Positions 40,457 through 49,807 are shown, numbered from the stretch's first letter. The stretch: DNA of 64,000 bases from Anaerococcus marasmi (GCF_900290195.1 NZ_OLMF01000004.1:857501-921500), one strand, 5' to 3'. Notes: generated by a model from the sequence alone, not told the origin. Translations and numbers: made by a program.

Positions 40457-41776
40457 CTATTTACCTGCTTGTCTTATTTGTCTCTTACCAAACTTGATAG
40501 CTTCTACTAGAGGTCTGTTTGATGGACAAACGAATGAACAAGATCCGCACTCTATGCAATCCATGATATTAAGCTCTTGTGCTTTTTCGAATCTCTCTTC
40601 TAGGGAGAACTTGTGGATGTAGAGTGGAAGTAAGTAAACTGGACAAACATCAACGCATCTACCGCATCTAATGCAAGGGCTTACTTCAAGAGGCTCGGCC
40701 TCATCACTTGCTAGGACTAGGACGCAGTTACTTGCTTTCTCGGTTGGTCTAGTTAGGTCTGGTTGAGCAATACCACACATTGGACCACCATTTACAAGCT
40801 TAGCTATATCATCTGCTCCACCTGCTTCTTCTATGAGATAGCCAAATTCTGTTCCGCAACGAACTAACATGTTTGTTGGGTTTTTGACAGACTTACCAGT
40901 TACTGTAACTATTCTTTCGTAAAGTGGCTTATCCATATATATCGCTTCATATATTGCATTCATTGTAGAAACGTTTGATACTATAGCTCCAACATCCATT
41001 GGAAGACCGCCACTTGGTACTTGACGATTTAGGCAAACATCTATGATTCTTTTCTCGTCACCTTGAGGATATTTTGTTTGAAGCTTCTTGATTTCAATAT
41101 CAAATGATGAATTTTCCTTAGCGAATTTTTCTAAGGCACTTACCATTGTATCGAATGCCTTTGGCTTGTTATCTTCTATAGCGATAATTCCCTTTTTAGC
41201 AGATACTGCCTTCATCGCTTGGGTTAGGGCCTTAAGGATTCTTTCTGGCTTGTTTTTCATTAGATAATCATCACAAGTAATATATGGTTCGCACTCTGCT
41301 CCATTTACTATTACTGTATCTACTGGCTTGGCTGGTAAATATTTTATGTGAGCAGGAAAGGCAGCTCCACCCATACCTACTATTCCAGCTTCCTTGATCT
41401 TTGCTACTATTTCTTCTGCATTAAGATCGACATTATCTTTTTCTATGTATTCTTTATCTTGGTCGAAACCTTCGGTATCAATTACGACTGCCTTGGCGTT
41501 TTTGCCTGAGGCAGTTTGTAAATCGATAATGTCCTTTACCACTCCTGCTACAGATGAGTGGATATTTGCAGAGAAATTTCCGACAGCTTCTCCTATAAGC
41601 TGACCTACACTAACTTCGTCTTTTTTTGCTACAAGACATTTGCTAGGTGCACCTATATGTTGGATAAGAGGAATTGTTACAAGTTTAGGAATACTTGCCA
41701 TATGAAGTTCACTGTTTTCAGTAAGCTCCTTATACTCCTCCATGTGCACTCCATTTTTAAAGGTAATGGAATTCAT
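40457..41776 (-). CDS. rnfC: Rnf complex subunit RnfC
   Basis: 439 residues. ITFKNGVHMEEYKELTENSE starts the protein; GIVGMGGAAFPAHIKY near 140-155 and GAECEPYITCDD are the flavin/NADH-binding portion; two 4Fe-4S clusters are CIRCGRCVDVCP and CIECGSCSFVCP. It delivers electrons to NAD+. First gene of rnfCDGEAB, after a consensus-like promoter. Confidence 0.94.
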   Translation of the reverse strand: MNSITFKNGVHMEEYKELTENSELHMASIPKLVTIPLIQHIGAPSKCLVAKKDEVSVGQLIGEAVGNFSANIHSSVAGVVKDIIDLQTASGKNAKAVVIDTEGFDQDKEYIEKDNVDLNAEEIVAKIKEAGIVGMGGAAFPAHIKYLPAKPVDTVIVNGAECEPYITCDDYLMKNKPERILKALTQAMKAVSAKKGIIAIEDNKPKAFDTMVSALEKFAKENSSFDIEIKKLQTKYPQGDEKRIIDVCLNRQVPSGGLPMDVGAIVSNVSTMNAIYEAIYMDKPLYERIVTVTGKSVKNPTNMLVRCGTEFGYLIEEAGGADDIAKLVNGGPMCGIAQPDLTRPTEKASNCVLVLASDEAEPLEVSPCIRCGRCVDVCPVYLLPLYIHKFSLEERFEKAQELNIMDCIECGSCSFVCPSNRPLVEAIKFGKRQIRQAGK

Positions 41777-41811
41777 AAATCTCTCCTTCTATTTTTATTT
41801 GCTCTTCTTCT

Positions 41812-41840
41812 ATTATAAAGTAAAATCGCTTTTCATTCAA
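41812..41840 (-). promoter_or_regulatory. Promoter of the rnf operon
   Basis: On minus: TTGAAT (41840-41835), 17 bases, TATAAT (41817-41812). AAGGAGAGA lies just upstream of rnfC. Confidence 0.75.
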
Positions 41841-41843
41841 TAT

Positions 41844-42500
41844 TTATCTTATATTTCTAATGAAATCTTTAATAAAAATCTCAAAATTTCTATTACTTAG
41901 GGACCTTAGGTCAGAAATTTCTTCCTCGCTTGGAAGGCCATCCTTGTAAAACTTTTTCATGACTTCATAATTGGCATTTACCTTTGTGACATATTGCCTA
42001 GTTTCTTCGAAAGGAATATTTAAAGGGTCAGGATTGTCCTTATCAAGAGTACCTTCCTTAATCCAGTTGTCAACATTGCCAACTCCCCCATTGTAGGCTG
42101 CAAGGGCTAGGTCTCTGTTGTTATAATATCTATAAAGATAGTCAAAATATCCTACTCCCAAATCTAGGTTGTAGTCGACATCGTTTAGCTTTTCTGGATA
42201 GTAATCAATACCTACGACATCTGCAGAATGCTTGGCCGTATCTTCTAGTAATTGCATTAGGCCGTGGGCTCCTTGGTGGCTTTGGGCATTATTATCAAAG
42301 TCAGATTCAACCTTGATTATTGACGCAGTTAGGAGGGGATCTACATTATATTTTTCGGAATATTCATAAATTTGATCTTGGTAGGAAATTTGGGTTCTAG
42401 ATGTTTGGTAGGATATTAGGCCGTATACTATAGCGAAAAATATGCCTATAGCAAGAACAATGAAGCCCAAAACCTTCCCTATAAATTTAACAACTTTCAT
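41844..42500 (-). CDS. Membrane-anchored lytic transglycosylase (SLT domain)
   Basis: About 218 residues from the ATG at 42500, after AGGTG. One membrane span (VLGFIVLAIGIFFAIVYGL) precedes the SLT domain: IIKVESDFDNNAQSHQGAHGLMQL near 62-85, with the catalytic Glu in KVESDF, and LALAAYNGGVGNVDNWI. Cuts peptidoglycan outside the membrane. Overlaps coaE and ends just before the rnf promoter. Confidence 0.9.
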   Translation of the reverse strand: MKVVKFIGKVLGFIVLAIGIFFAIVYGLISYQTSRTQISYQDQIYEYSEKYNVDPLLTASIIKVESDFDNNAQSHQGAHGLMQLLEDTAKHSADVVGIDYYPEKLNDVDYNLDLGVGYFDYLYRYYNNRDLALAAYNGGVGNVDNWIKEGTLDKDNPDPLNIPFEETRQYVTKVNANYEVMKKFYKDGLPSEEEISDLRSLSNRNFEIFIKDFIRNIR

Positions 42501-43089
42501 TAAAGTCACCTCGCTTAATGATTTTTTCTATTTGCCTTCTTAAACTTTCTATATCGCCGCTATTGTCGATTATGATGTCACTTTGCTTTTTCATTTCTTC
42601 TAGCTCATCCTGGCTTTCAATCTTTTTTAGGGCAAAGTCATAATCGATCTTATCACGAGCCATAAGTCTTTTGATTTGGACCTCCCTAGAAGCTGTAACA
42701 AGGACTACCAAGTCATGAGGAAATCTATCTTTGATTTTAAAAAACAAGGGAACTTCTATAAAGACCTTATCTTCCTTGCTGTTTTCTACCATCTCATTTA
42801 TAGCAGAAATGATATTCGTATGGCTTATTTCATTAAGTCTTTCCATCTTCTCATTGTCATTAAAGATGATCTCAGCAAGCTTCTTCTTATCGAGATAATC
42901 ACCATCAAAGGCTGGGGCAAAGATAGGCTCGTTTTTGATGGCTATATAATTCTTGCCCCCCTTTTTGATAAGGTCTCTATTTACCTCATCAGCACTAATT
43001 AAATCGTAGCCTTTTTCTTTTAAAATATCTGCTACAGTAGACTTGCCTGATGCGATAAGGCCTGTAATTACAATCCTACTTGGACTCAT
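42487..43089 (-). CDS. coaE: Dephospho-CoA kinase
   Basis: 200 residues. P-loop GLIASGKSTVAD (10-21), DLISADEVNRDLI near 30-42, FIEVPLFFKIK near 104 and VTASREVQIKRLMARD near 122 match CoaE, which adds the 3' phosphate in the last step of CoA synthesis. Overlaps polA by 14 bases; the polA-coaE order is common in Firmicutes. Confidence 0.93.
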   Translation of the reverse strand: MSPSRIVITGLIASGKSTVADILKEKGYDLISADEVNRDLIKKGGKNYIAIKNEPIFAPAFDGDYLDKKKLAEIIFNDNEKMERLNEISHTNIISAINEMVENSKEDKVFIEVPLFFKIKDRFPHDLVVLVTASREVQIKRLMARDKIDYDFALKKIESQDELEEMKKQSDIIIDNSGDIESLRRQIEKIIKRGDFNESC

Positions 43090-45715
43090 ACATACTTACT
43101 CCTGTGTCAATATCCACTATCAAAGGAACCTCAAGATCTGCTGCATTCTCCATGGATTCTCTTAGGATTTTGATAGCCTCATCCTTAGATGATTCATCTG
43201 CCTCTAGAATTATCTCATCGTGGATTTGGAGGACGATTTTAGCATCAAGTCCTGCTTTTTTGAGATTCTTGTCAGTTTCTATCATGGCAATCTTTATAAT
43301 GTCTGCTGCAGTTCCTTGGATAGGAGTATTTAGGGCAACCCTTTGGCCGAAGCTTCTTACGTTAAAGTTTCTCGAATTGATCTCTGGGACATATCTTCTT
43401 CTCTTAAAGAGAGTCTCCACATAGCCATCTTCCTTGGCCTTTTCTACAATAGAATCCATATATTCCTTGATTGAAGGGTAACTTGCCATGTAATTGTCGA
43501 TGTATTCCTTGGCTTCCTTCCTTGGTATGTTTAGATTTTGTGATAGGCCGTAGTCACTTATGCCATAGATTATTCCGAAGTTTACAGCTTTTGCCTCAGA
43601 TCTTTGTCTTTTTGTAACCTTATCAAGGTCAGTGTGAAAGACTTTTGAAGCAGTCTGTGTGTGGATGTCTACTCCATCCTTAAAGGCATCTATCATATGA
43701 CGATCTCCTGAAAGTGAGGCTAGTATTCTTAGCTCGATTTGTGAGTAGTCTGCATCTATTAGGATTTTACCTTCCTCTGACCTAAAGGCCTTTCTGATAA
43801 GTCTACCCTCGTCGGTTTTTATAGGAAGATTTTGTAAGTTAGGGTCTTGGGAAGAAAGTCTACCGGTTGCAGCTATATTTTGCCTAAAGGTTGACCTAAT
43901 TCTTCCATCTTCATCTATGGCCTTCTCAAGTCCTTCTATATAGGTTGAGCGTAGCTTGAAAAGCTCTCTGTATCTTTCGATTTTAGGAATAATTTGATGT
44001 TTATCCCTTAATTTTTCAAGGACCTGGGCATTAGTTGAAAAGCCTGTCTTAGTTTTCTTGATAACAGGAAGGTCCAAATCTTTAAAGAGAACTTCACCTA
44101 ATTGCTTGGTAGAGTTGATATTAAACTCGCTACCAGCAAGTTCATAAATCTCTCCGGTAATCTTATCTATATCCTTATCTATATTCTCCTTTAGATCTTC
44201 AAGGACCTTTTTGTCTGTGACAAATCCCACTATTTCCATATCAGCTAGGACCTTTGAAAGTTTAATCTCAATCTCCTTATAGAGGTCTAGCATATGGTAT
44301 TCGTCAAGTTTATCTTCCAAGATTTCCTTAGAATCTTCTATCGCATTAATTCCGCTTGCTAGGTAGTTTCCAAGCTCATCAAAGTCTAAGTCCTCATATT
44401 TTAGGGCCTTCTTACCCTTACCTAAGAGGTCTACCGGACTTTTTACTTCGTAATCTAGATAAGATTGACTTAAGACTTTTAAATCATAAGAAGACCTTGA
44501 TGGATCGATCAAATAATGCATAAGCATCATATCGTCATAAGGAAGTTTAAGATTGATCCCAAGTTTATCTAGAAGAACAACATCTTCTTTAATATCGAAG
44601 GAATTCTTCACTATATCTTCATCCTCGAATATTTCCTTGAACTTGCTTACAAAATCTCTATCAGGATCTACTATATAAGTAGGAGTGTCAGTAGTCTTTA
44701 TTCCTAGCTTATAAATCTCGCTGTGAATGTACCTATCTCCTTCATAAATGGACTTGAAGGTAAACTCCTTGTTTTTCTTAATAGCTTCGATTAGCTTATC
44801 TGAATTCTCTAACTTCTCATAGGCAAAGTCCTTATCTTCCTTTGGACTATCTCCCCCATCCATATCTTCTAGGAACTTGTTGAAATTGTATTTAGAATAC
44901 TTTTTTCTCAAGCTTTCAAGGTCTGGATCCTTCACCTTAAGCTCTTCTAGGTCAAATTCTACTGGAGCACTGGTCACAATTGTCCCTATTTTCTTACTCA
45001 TATAGGCTATAGCTTCACTATCGATTAGTGTCTGTTTGGTCTTTTTACCAGAAACTTCGTCTATATGATCGTAGAGCCCTTCGATAGATCCGTATTTTTG
45101 GATAAATCCGATAGCCTTCTTTGGACCTATTCCATCAACTCCAGGGATATTATCAGACTTATCTCCTTCTAGCCCCTTAACTTCGATCAATTGCTTGGGA
45201 CTTAAGCCAAATTCTTCCTTTATGGTATCGACTGTGTATTCCTTAGTCTCGGAAACTCCCTTCTTGGTAAGATTGACTACGATCTTCTCATCTACAAGCT
45301 GAAGGTAATCCCTATCTCCAGTGATTAAAACAGACTCATAGCCTTCTTCTTGGGCCATTTTTGCATAGGTTCCCACAATATCATCCGCCTCAAATCCATC
45401 GAGGTCAGTATATTTAACATTAAGGGAATCTAAGATATCCTTTAGAATTCCGAACTGATAGGATAGCTCACTAGGCATCTTGTCACGAGTTCCCTTGTAG
45501 TCCTCAAACTCCTTGTGCCTAAAAGTCTTAGATGCCCTATCAAAGGCCACAAGGACATAATCTGGTTTATATCTATCAAAAGCGTTGTTATACATGGTCA
45601 AAAAACCATAAACGCCATTAGTCATAACGCCGTCATTGTTTGTAAGTTTAGGAAGAGCAAAAAACGCCCTAAAAATCAAACTAGACCCGTCAATTAACAT
45701 AACTGTTTTACTCAT
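43076..45715 (-). CDS. polA: DNA polymerase I
   Basis: 879 residues. The N-terminal 5' nuclease (about 1-290: GFEADDIVGTYAKMAQEEGY, LITGDRDYLQLVD, GDKSDNIPGV) is followed by a vestigial exonuclease region lacking the DEDD residues, and the polymerase core with DYSQIELRILASLSGD (motif A), RSEAKAVNFGIIYGISDYG (motif B) and QIHDEIILEA (motif C). Replaces primers and repairs gaps. First gene of polA-coaE-transglycosylase. Confidence 0.96.
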   Translation of the reverse strand: MSKTVMLIDGSSLIFRAFFALPKLTNNDGVMTNGVYGFLTMYNNAFDRYKPDYVLVAFDRASKTFRHKEFEDYKGTRDKMPSELSYQFGILKDILDSLNVKYTDLDGFEADDIVGTYAKMAQEEGYESVLITGDRDYLQLVDEKIVVNLTKKGVSETKEYTVDTIKEEFGLSPKQLIEVKGLEGDKSDNIPGVDGIGPKKAIGFIQKYGSIEGLYDHIDEVSGKKTKQTLIDSEAIAYMSKKIGTIVTSAPVEFDLEELKVKDPDLESLRKKYSKYNFNKFLEDMDGGDSPKEDKDFAYEKLENSDKLIEAIKKNKEFTFKSIYEGDRYIHSEIYKLGIKTTDTPTYIVDPDRDFVSKFKEIFEDEDIVKNSFDIKEDVVLLDKLGINLKLPYDDMMLMHYLIDPSRSSYDLKVLSQSYLDYEVKSPVDLLGKGKKALKYEDLDFDELGNYLASGINAIEDSKEILEDKLDEYHMLDLYKEIEIKLSKVLADMEIVGFVTDKKVLEDLKENIDKDIDKITGEIYELAGSEFNINSTKQLGEVLFKDLDLPVIKKTKTGFSTNAQVLEKLRDKHQIIPKIERYRELFKLRSTYIEGLEKAIDEDGRIRSTFRQNIAATGRLSSQDPNLQNLPIKTDEGRLIRKAFRSEEGKILIDADYSQIELRILASLSGDRHMIDAFKDGVDIHTQTASKVFHTDLDKVTKRQRSEAKAVNFGIIYGISDYGLSQNLNIPRKEAKEYIDNYMASYPSIKEYMDSIVEKAKEDGYVETLFKRRRYVPEINSRNFNVRSFGQRVALNTPIQGTAADIIKIAMIETDKNLKKAGLDAKIVLQIHDEIILEADESSKDEAIKILRESMENAADLEVPLIVDIDTGVSMYESK

Positions 45716-45733
45716 TATTACTCCTTTACATAT

Positions 45734-45739
45734 AGTATA
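45734..45739 (-). promoter_or_regulatory. Extended -10 element of polA
   Basis: On minus, TGATATACT: TATACT with an upstream TG, and no clear -35. About 13 bases downstream is the ribosome site AAGGAG of polA. Confidence 0.5.
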
Positions 45740-45760
45740 TCATACTTTGTTTTGAGGATT

Positions 45761-45788
45761 AAAAAAAGTAAGCGGACAAGCCGCCTAC
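45761..45788 (-). terminator. Terminator of the glycosylation operon
   Basis: On minus, GTAGGCGG pairs with CCGCTTAC (one G-U) and is followed by T7. It lies immediately after the gene at 45790-47343, separating it from polA. Confidence 0.8.
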
Positions 45789-45789
45789 C

Positions 45790-47343
45790 CTATTCTTCTA
45801 TGGTATAATCAAAGTCTTCTTTATTAAATTGTCTACTATCTTCCCTAAAGCTATCAGTAATATGAGCCTTATCAAAGACAAACATAGCCATCCTAGTATA
45901 ATATCTACTCTGATCTTGATGTTTAAATACAACTAAGATATTTTTACCACTGACATCTTCCAACTTTGCTTTTTCTCTATCGAAAATTTCCCTGACTTCA
46001 ACATTTCTAGGTGCAATAATACCAATAGGCTGGGCTTTCACTAATGTAAAAACACAAACAAGAGAAAATATTAATCCTAGTAATCTCTGATTGTCAAAAT
46101 TTAAAAATAAATAGTAAAGAGCACTCATAAAAATCAAGATATGAATCGTCCTAATATACCTGTCAAAACTTGCTAGCCACAAGGCTTCATGAGTTGGCAT
46201 AGAGAATAGATACATCAAATACAAGCCTAAAGCATAAAATCCATAGACTATTAAAGATATGATTGGTACTTTATGAATACTTTTATCCTTATTATAAATA
46301 AAATATATTAATACAAGAATTATTAAAAATACAATCATGAACCAGTCACTAATTAATGCCTTAGCAAATAAGCTGCTGATTTTATTAACAACTTCCATAT
46401 CTTTAGAGTGTAGTTCTTTTGAATAAGCGCTAATACTCATTTGATGTTTACTTAAAGTTCCAAATTCATTTTTCACATGTAAATTCCATGATAAATAACT
46501 TATAAGAACAGCTAAAAGATCGTAGCAAGCTAAAATACGTGCCTTCTTTCTCTCATAAAATACATAAAAAATCATAAGAAATATAGCTAACATTAGACCG
46601 CTATTTTTAAGTAAAACAAGACTTGCAAACATAGGCACGGTGAAAATACCTAACTTTTTATTTTCTCTTAAATACAAGTAAAAAGCGAAAATCGCAAAGG
46701 CAAAAGCAGATAAAAGGCTATCTACGTACAAAGTATAGGGCCTAGTATTATAAAATAGAGCAAAAGCTACAATTAATAAGCCATAAACAAAATTACTTCC
46801 TTTTAAACAATAAAAAAAACAGAAGCAAGCCGAATACATAAGCATAGTATTAGCTATAAAAAGTTTTCCTTCGCTATATCCCACAAACTTCCCTATTCCA
46901 TACAAGAAATAAGCACTAGCTTGGGGATAGGACTTAAAGTCAATTGTAAAATCAGATGCTGTATTTAAGGAATCTTTCTCTAAAATAAGCCTAGAAATTA
47001 CACCCCAATGGCTATAATCGTCATACCAAAAAGATTTCTTATTATAAAGATAAATAGTAAAAACTATAAGTCCTAGGAAAAATAAATAATAGGAAGGGAA
47101 AAGACTCTTGATGATATGCTTTTTTGATTTGTAAGTAAATAAAATAGCTATACCTATTATATTTACAGCATAAACCCAAATTTTCATAAAGGAAAAAAGA
47201 GCAGCTATATAAATTGTCAAAATATAAGTCGTAGCAAGTACAAAAGGGATAAAGTAATTATTAAGTAGAAATTTCTCTTTTACATAAGAACTAAATCCCA
47301 TAAAACTTAAAATTATAAATATTAATCCAATAAAACCTGTCAT
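45790..47343 (-). CDS. Multi-pass membrane protein, probable glycosyltransferase
   Basis: 517 residues with about twelve membrane helices and an early loop KKSFWYDDYSHWGVISR near 104-120, where the paired Asp resemble the catalytic acidic motif of GT-C lipid-sugar transferases. It follows a GT2/GtrA gene, the arrangement for building and transferring polyprenyl-linked sugars to a surface polymer. The exact product is unknown. Confidence 0.6.
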   Translation of the reverse strand: MTGFIGLIFIILSFMGFSSYVKEKFLLNNYFIPFVLATTYILTIYIAALFSFMKIWVYAVNIIGIAILFTYKSKKHIIKSLFPSYYLFFLGLIVFTIYLYNKKSFWYDDYSHWGVISRLILEKDSLNTASDFTIDFKSYPQASAYFLYGIGKFVGYSEGKLFIANTMLMYSACFCFFYCLKGSNFVYGLLIVAFALFYNTRPYTLYVDSLLSAFAFAIFAFYLYLRENKKLGIFTVPMFASLVLLKNSGLMLAIFLMIFYVFYERKKARILACYDLLAVLISYLSWNLHVKNEFGTLSKHQMSISAYSKELHSKDMEVVNKISSLFAKALISDWFMIVFLIILVLIYFIYNKDKSIHKVPIISLIVYGFYALGLYLMYLFSMPTHEALWLASFDRYIRTIHILIFMSALYYLFLNFDNQRLLGLIFSLVCVFTLVKAQPIGIIAPRNVEVREIFDREKAKLEDVSGKNILVVFKHQDQSRYYTRMAMFVFDKAHITDSFREDSRQFNKEDFDYTIEE

Positions 47344-47346
47344 AAA

Positions 47347-48414
47347 TTATTTACCATTAAAAATAAATTTATTCTGTATAGTAAAAGAAAGCAAGAAGAT
47401 AATAGTATCAACTATTAGTTTAATAAGGCTTGCATTCATATTTACTCTCTCAAAAATCATATCCACAAAAAATGCAGAAAGTAACATTTGACATAGCCAT
47501 AAAGCTACATATTTTATAAACATTGACTTATCTTTATTATCATCAGCAAAAACCAGGTTTTTATTTACATTATAATTAAAAATCCCAGAAATAATCCTTG
47601 CAAGTGCAGTAGATGACCAGATGACCTTACTAGATGTAGTCATTATACTTGGTAAAAACTTAGCAAGAACTGTAAAAGCCCCAATATCCACAAGAAAAGA
47701 TGATAGGGATGAGATGATAAACTTAAAGAAAGTACCAAGCATGACCCTGTAGATCTTAAAAGAATCCTTGATAGGATTAAAGTGTGTCTCGCTATTATTA
47801 TCAAAATAAACAGTTTCTATAGGAATTTCTATGATTTTTTTCTTAGTTTGGGATGAATTAATGAGCATATTTATCTCATACTCAAACCTTTCACCAGGAA
47901 GATCTAAGAAATCAGCAAGGTAGGCTTTAGGAATAGCCCTAAGACCTGTTTGAGTGTCTCCTATCTTATCATAAAACATAAGTTTATAGATAAAACTAGT
48001 AGTTTTGTTACCGAAAGATGACTTAAAAGGAACGCCTTCTTTATTAAAATCACGAGAACCCAAATACATAGCTACATCGCTCTTCTTTAAAATACTAGCA
48101 ATATTTAGGACATCACTCACCTTATGCTGACCATCTGAATCGACGGTAATTACATAGGAAAAGTCCTCGTAAGTATTTAATATGTAATTAAAAGAATTCT
48201 TCAAAGCTCTTCCCTTACCAAAATTCCTGTAGTGGGTAAATACATCGAAGCCTTCGCTTATTAAATTGTCAAAATATTCATCGTATTCCGCCCTACTCCC
48301 GTCATTTACCAAAAGAATCCTAGAAAATCCTATATCTTTTAATTCATAAAGATAGGATCTAAGTATTTCCTTGGGAGGGTTAAGTGCAGGAATTAAAATA
48401 ATAAAATCGTCCAT
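47347..48414 (-). CDS. GT2 glycosyltransferase fused to a GtrA-like membrane domain
   Basis: 355 residues. A GT2 domain (about 1-215) with ILLVNDGS, the DXD-type VITVDSDGQH near 92-101 and GDTQTGLRA; then a GtrA-like region (about 225-355) of four helices (FIISSLSSFLVDIGAFTVL, WSSTALARIISGIFNYN). It likely makes and helps flip a polyprenyl-phosphate sugar for the neighbour to use. Fusion of DPMS-type GT2 and GtrA is known in Firmicutes. Confidence 0.85.
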   Translation of the reverse strand: MDDFIILIPALNPPKEILRSYLYELKDIGFSRILLVNDGSRAEYDEYFDNLISEGFDVFTHYRNFGKGRALKNSFNYILNTYEDFSYVITVDSDGQHKVSDVLNIASILKKSDVAMYLGSRDFNKEGVPFKSSFGNKTTSFIYKLMFYDKIGDTQTGLRAIPKAYLADFLDLPGERFEYEINMLINSSQTKKKIIEIPIETVYFDNNSETHFNPIKDSFKIYRVMLGTFFKFIISSLSSFLVDIGAFTVLAKFLPSIMTTSSKVIWSSTALARIISGIFNYNVNKNLVFADDNKDKSMFIKYVALWLCQMLLSAFFVDMIFERVNMNASLIKLIVDTIIFLLSFTIQNKFIFNGK

Positions 48415-48629
48415 AATTTCCCTCTTATATTGTATTGGAATTATTATACTATAAAAACAAAACTTCTCTGAAAAGGTAAAGTATAAATCTAAGAGTTATA
48501 CATAAATATCAAATTATAGAAAAATCTTGATAGTTAATAAAAAATTTCTTTTGCCAAATCATTTCATAAGCAATCTTAAAATATCTATCTATTCATATAC
48601 AATCGATTTAAACTTCTTACCCACAGGCA

Positions 48630-48657
48630 AAAAAAGAAACGTTGAAAATTCAACGTT
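48630..48657 (-). terminator. Terminator of the tRNA cluster
   Basis: AACGTTGAAAATTCAACGTT is a perfect 20-base palindrome, followed on minus by TCTTTTTTT. It is downstream of tRNA-Arg. The stretch 48415-48629 holds the glycosylation promoter area and nothing else recognised. Confidence 0.85.
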
Positions 48658-48670
48658 CTCTCTAAATACT

Positions 48671-48747
48671 TGGCACGTCATTGAGGATTCGAACCCCAGG
48701 CCTTCTGGTCCGTAGCCAGACGCTCTATCCAGCTGAGCTAATGACGC
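48671..48747 (-). tRNA. tRNA-Arg (ACG)
   Basis: Anticodon loop CTACGGA in stem TCTGG/CCAGA; acceptor GCGTCAT/ATGACGT; encoded CCA. Confidence 0.95.
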
Positions 48748-48748
48748 A

Positions 48749-48822
48749 TGGAGCGGGTGAAGGGAATCGAACCCTCGCAACCAGCTTGGAAGGCTGGGGC
48801 TCTACCACTGAGCTACACCCGC
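48749..48822 (-). tRNA. tRNA-Gly (TCC)
   Basis: Anticodon loop CTTCCAA in stem CCAGC/GCTGG; acceptor GCGGGTG/CACCCGC; T73; encoded CCA. One base separates it from tRNA-Arg. Confidence 0.95.
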
Positions 48823-48838
48823 AAAAGGATACTTAATT

Positions 48839-48866
48839 ATTATATAGCAAAATTAAATATTTTCAA
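48839..48866 (-). promoter_or_regulatory. Promoter of the tRNA-Gly/tRNA-Arg pair
   Basis: On minus: TTGAAA (48866-48861), 16 bases, TATAAT (48844-48839). Lies between the terminator at 48880-48915 and tRNA-Gly, so this pair may be a separate unit. Confidence 0.65.
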
Positions 48867-48881
48867 TTATAATTTATGCTA

Positions 48882-48913
48882 ATAAAAATAAAAACTTACG
48901 AGTCTCGTAAGTT
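48882..48913 (-). terminator. Terminator inside the tRNA cluster
   Basis: On minus, GAACTTACGAG pairs with CTCGTAAGTT and runs into TTTATTTTTATT. It follows tRNA-Gly (GCC). Confidence 0.8.
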
Positions 48914-48918
48914 CACTA

Positions 48919-48993
48919 TGGAGCGGATGACGAGATTCGAACTCGCGACCCTCGCCTTGGCAAGGCGATGCTCTACCACTGAGCCACATCCGC
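48919..48993 (-). tRNA. tRNA-Gly (GCC)
   Basis: Anticodon loop TTGCCAA in stem TCGCC/GGCGA; acceptor GCGGATG/CATCCGC; encoded CCA. Confidence 0.95.
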
Positions 48994-49006
48994 ATATGAA
49001 AAATTA

Positions 49007-49082
49007 TGGAGCTGATGATAGGACTTGAACCTACAACCTATTGATTACAAATCAATTGCTCTACCAATTGAGCTACATCAGC
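49007..49082 (-). tRNA. tRNA-Thr (TGT)
   Basis: Anticodon loop TTTGTAA in stem ATTGA/TCAAT; acceptor GCTGATG/CATCAGC; encoded CCA. Confidence 0.95.
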
Positions 49083-49181
49083 GAACCTACCATTAAACCA
49101 TGATAGATAATAATTCATCACCTCAAAGAATACCCAACCTCAAAGCTGGTTAATTAATAAGTATCTTTGATGTTAATAATT

Positions 49182-49210
49182 TTGGCGACCTGGATAAGAT
49201 TCGTAACTCA
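49182..49210 (-). pseudogene. Partial copy of the tRNA-Asp 3' end
   Basis: Nearly the same as 49331-49359, the 3' end of the tRNA-Asp gene including its CCA and discriminator, but with a changed base and a one-base insertion in the T loop, and without the rest of the tRNA. Confidence 0.75.
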
Positions 49211-49330
49211 GTCAGCTGCGCTGTTTCAAATCTTAGATTTGAAATCTTTGAGACGAATGATAATGAGTCCAAAGAACTCCTCCGCCGTTACGGCGGCCTA
49301 TCTTTTATATTATCTTTGGTCTTAGTAAAT
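49211..49330. repeat. Structured spacer between the tRNA-Asp end and its copy
   Basis: About 120 bases holding TTTCAAATC/GATTTGAAA around 49229-49250 and CCGCCGTTACGGCGG near 49279-49295. No gene. It resembles the two-hairpin repeats nearby in style, not in sequence. Confidence 0.5.
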
Positions 49331-49331
49331 T

Positions 49332-49408
49332 TGGCGACCTGGATGAGATTCGAACTCACGACCTCCGCCGTGACAGGGCGGCATTCTAACCAGCTGAACT
49401 ACCAGGCC
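49332..49408 (-). tRNA. tRNA-Asp (GTC)
   Basis: Anticodon loop CTGTCAC in stem CCGCC/GGCGG; acceptor GGCCTGG/CCAGGTC; encoded CCA. Confidence 0.95.
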
Positions 49409-49431
49409 ATAATAAGGCACTGCGCCTAATG

Positions 49432-49516
49432 GAGCAGTCTCCATGAAATGGTGATTTGCAAAGCAAATCATTTTACGCCTCTCCGGCGCTTAGAGGAGCC
49501 TCCACGGAGTGGTGTC
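49432..49516. repeat. Hairpin-rich spacer between tRNA-Asp and tRNA-Val
   Basis: GATTTGC/GCAAATC (49451-49468) and GCCTCT...AGAGGAGCC around 49475-49502 form hairpins, and GGAGCAGTCTCC is a third. No gene is seen in 49409-49579. Confidence 0.5.
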
Positions 49517-49579
49517 ATAAAAAACATCAACTCAAACGAAGATTTTCCTAAAATGATAATTTATGTATAAATTATCTTA

Positions 49580-49655
49580 TGGTGGAAGTAACAGGGCTCG
49601 AACCTGTGACCCCCTGCTTGTAAGGCAGATGCTCTCCCAACTGAGCTATACTTCC
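49580..49655 (-). tRNA. tRNA-Val (TAC)
   Basis: Anticodon loop CTTACAA in stem TCTGC/GCAGG; acceptor GGAAGTA/TACTTCC; encoded CCA. Confidence 0.95.
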
Positions 49656-49693
49656 AAAAGTAGAATTAATTCTCAATTAATTCTATTTACTCA

Positions 49694-49804
49694 TCGGCTA
49701 GCTAACAAAGTTACATAGTAACTTTGAAAATCCTCTAATAGCCAGATTAGCTAGCTTCGATGTCTGACCTACAATCTATTTGCAATACAAATGGTGTTAG
49801 GTCA
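49694..49804. repeat. Two-hairpin repeat, copy A
   Basis: CAAAGTTAC/GTAACTTTG and GCTAGCTAA/TTAGCTAGC form hairpin 2; TGACCTACAATC...TGTTAGGTCA with ATTTG/CAAAT inside forms hairpin 1. It ends just before the CCA end of tRNA-Glu, as copy C does before tRNA-Ala. Confidence 0.7.
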
Positions 49805-49807
49805 TTA

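Noticed and set aside
48527-48780. Frames of about 60 residues covering tRNA-Arg and tRNA-Gly
   Set aside because: They read through tRNA genes and a terminator.
49182-49210. A further tRNA-Asp gene
   Set aside because: Only the T-arm and 3' acceptor side are present; no anticodon arm.
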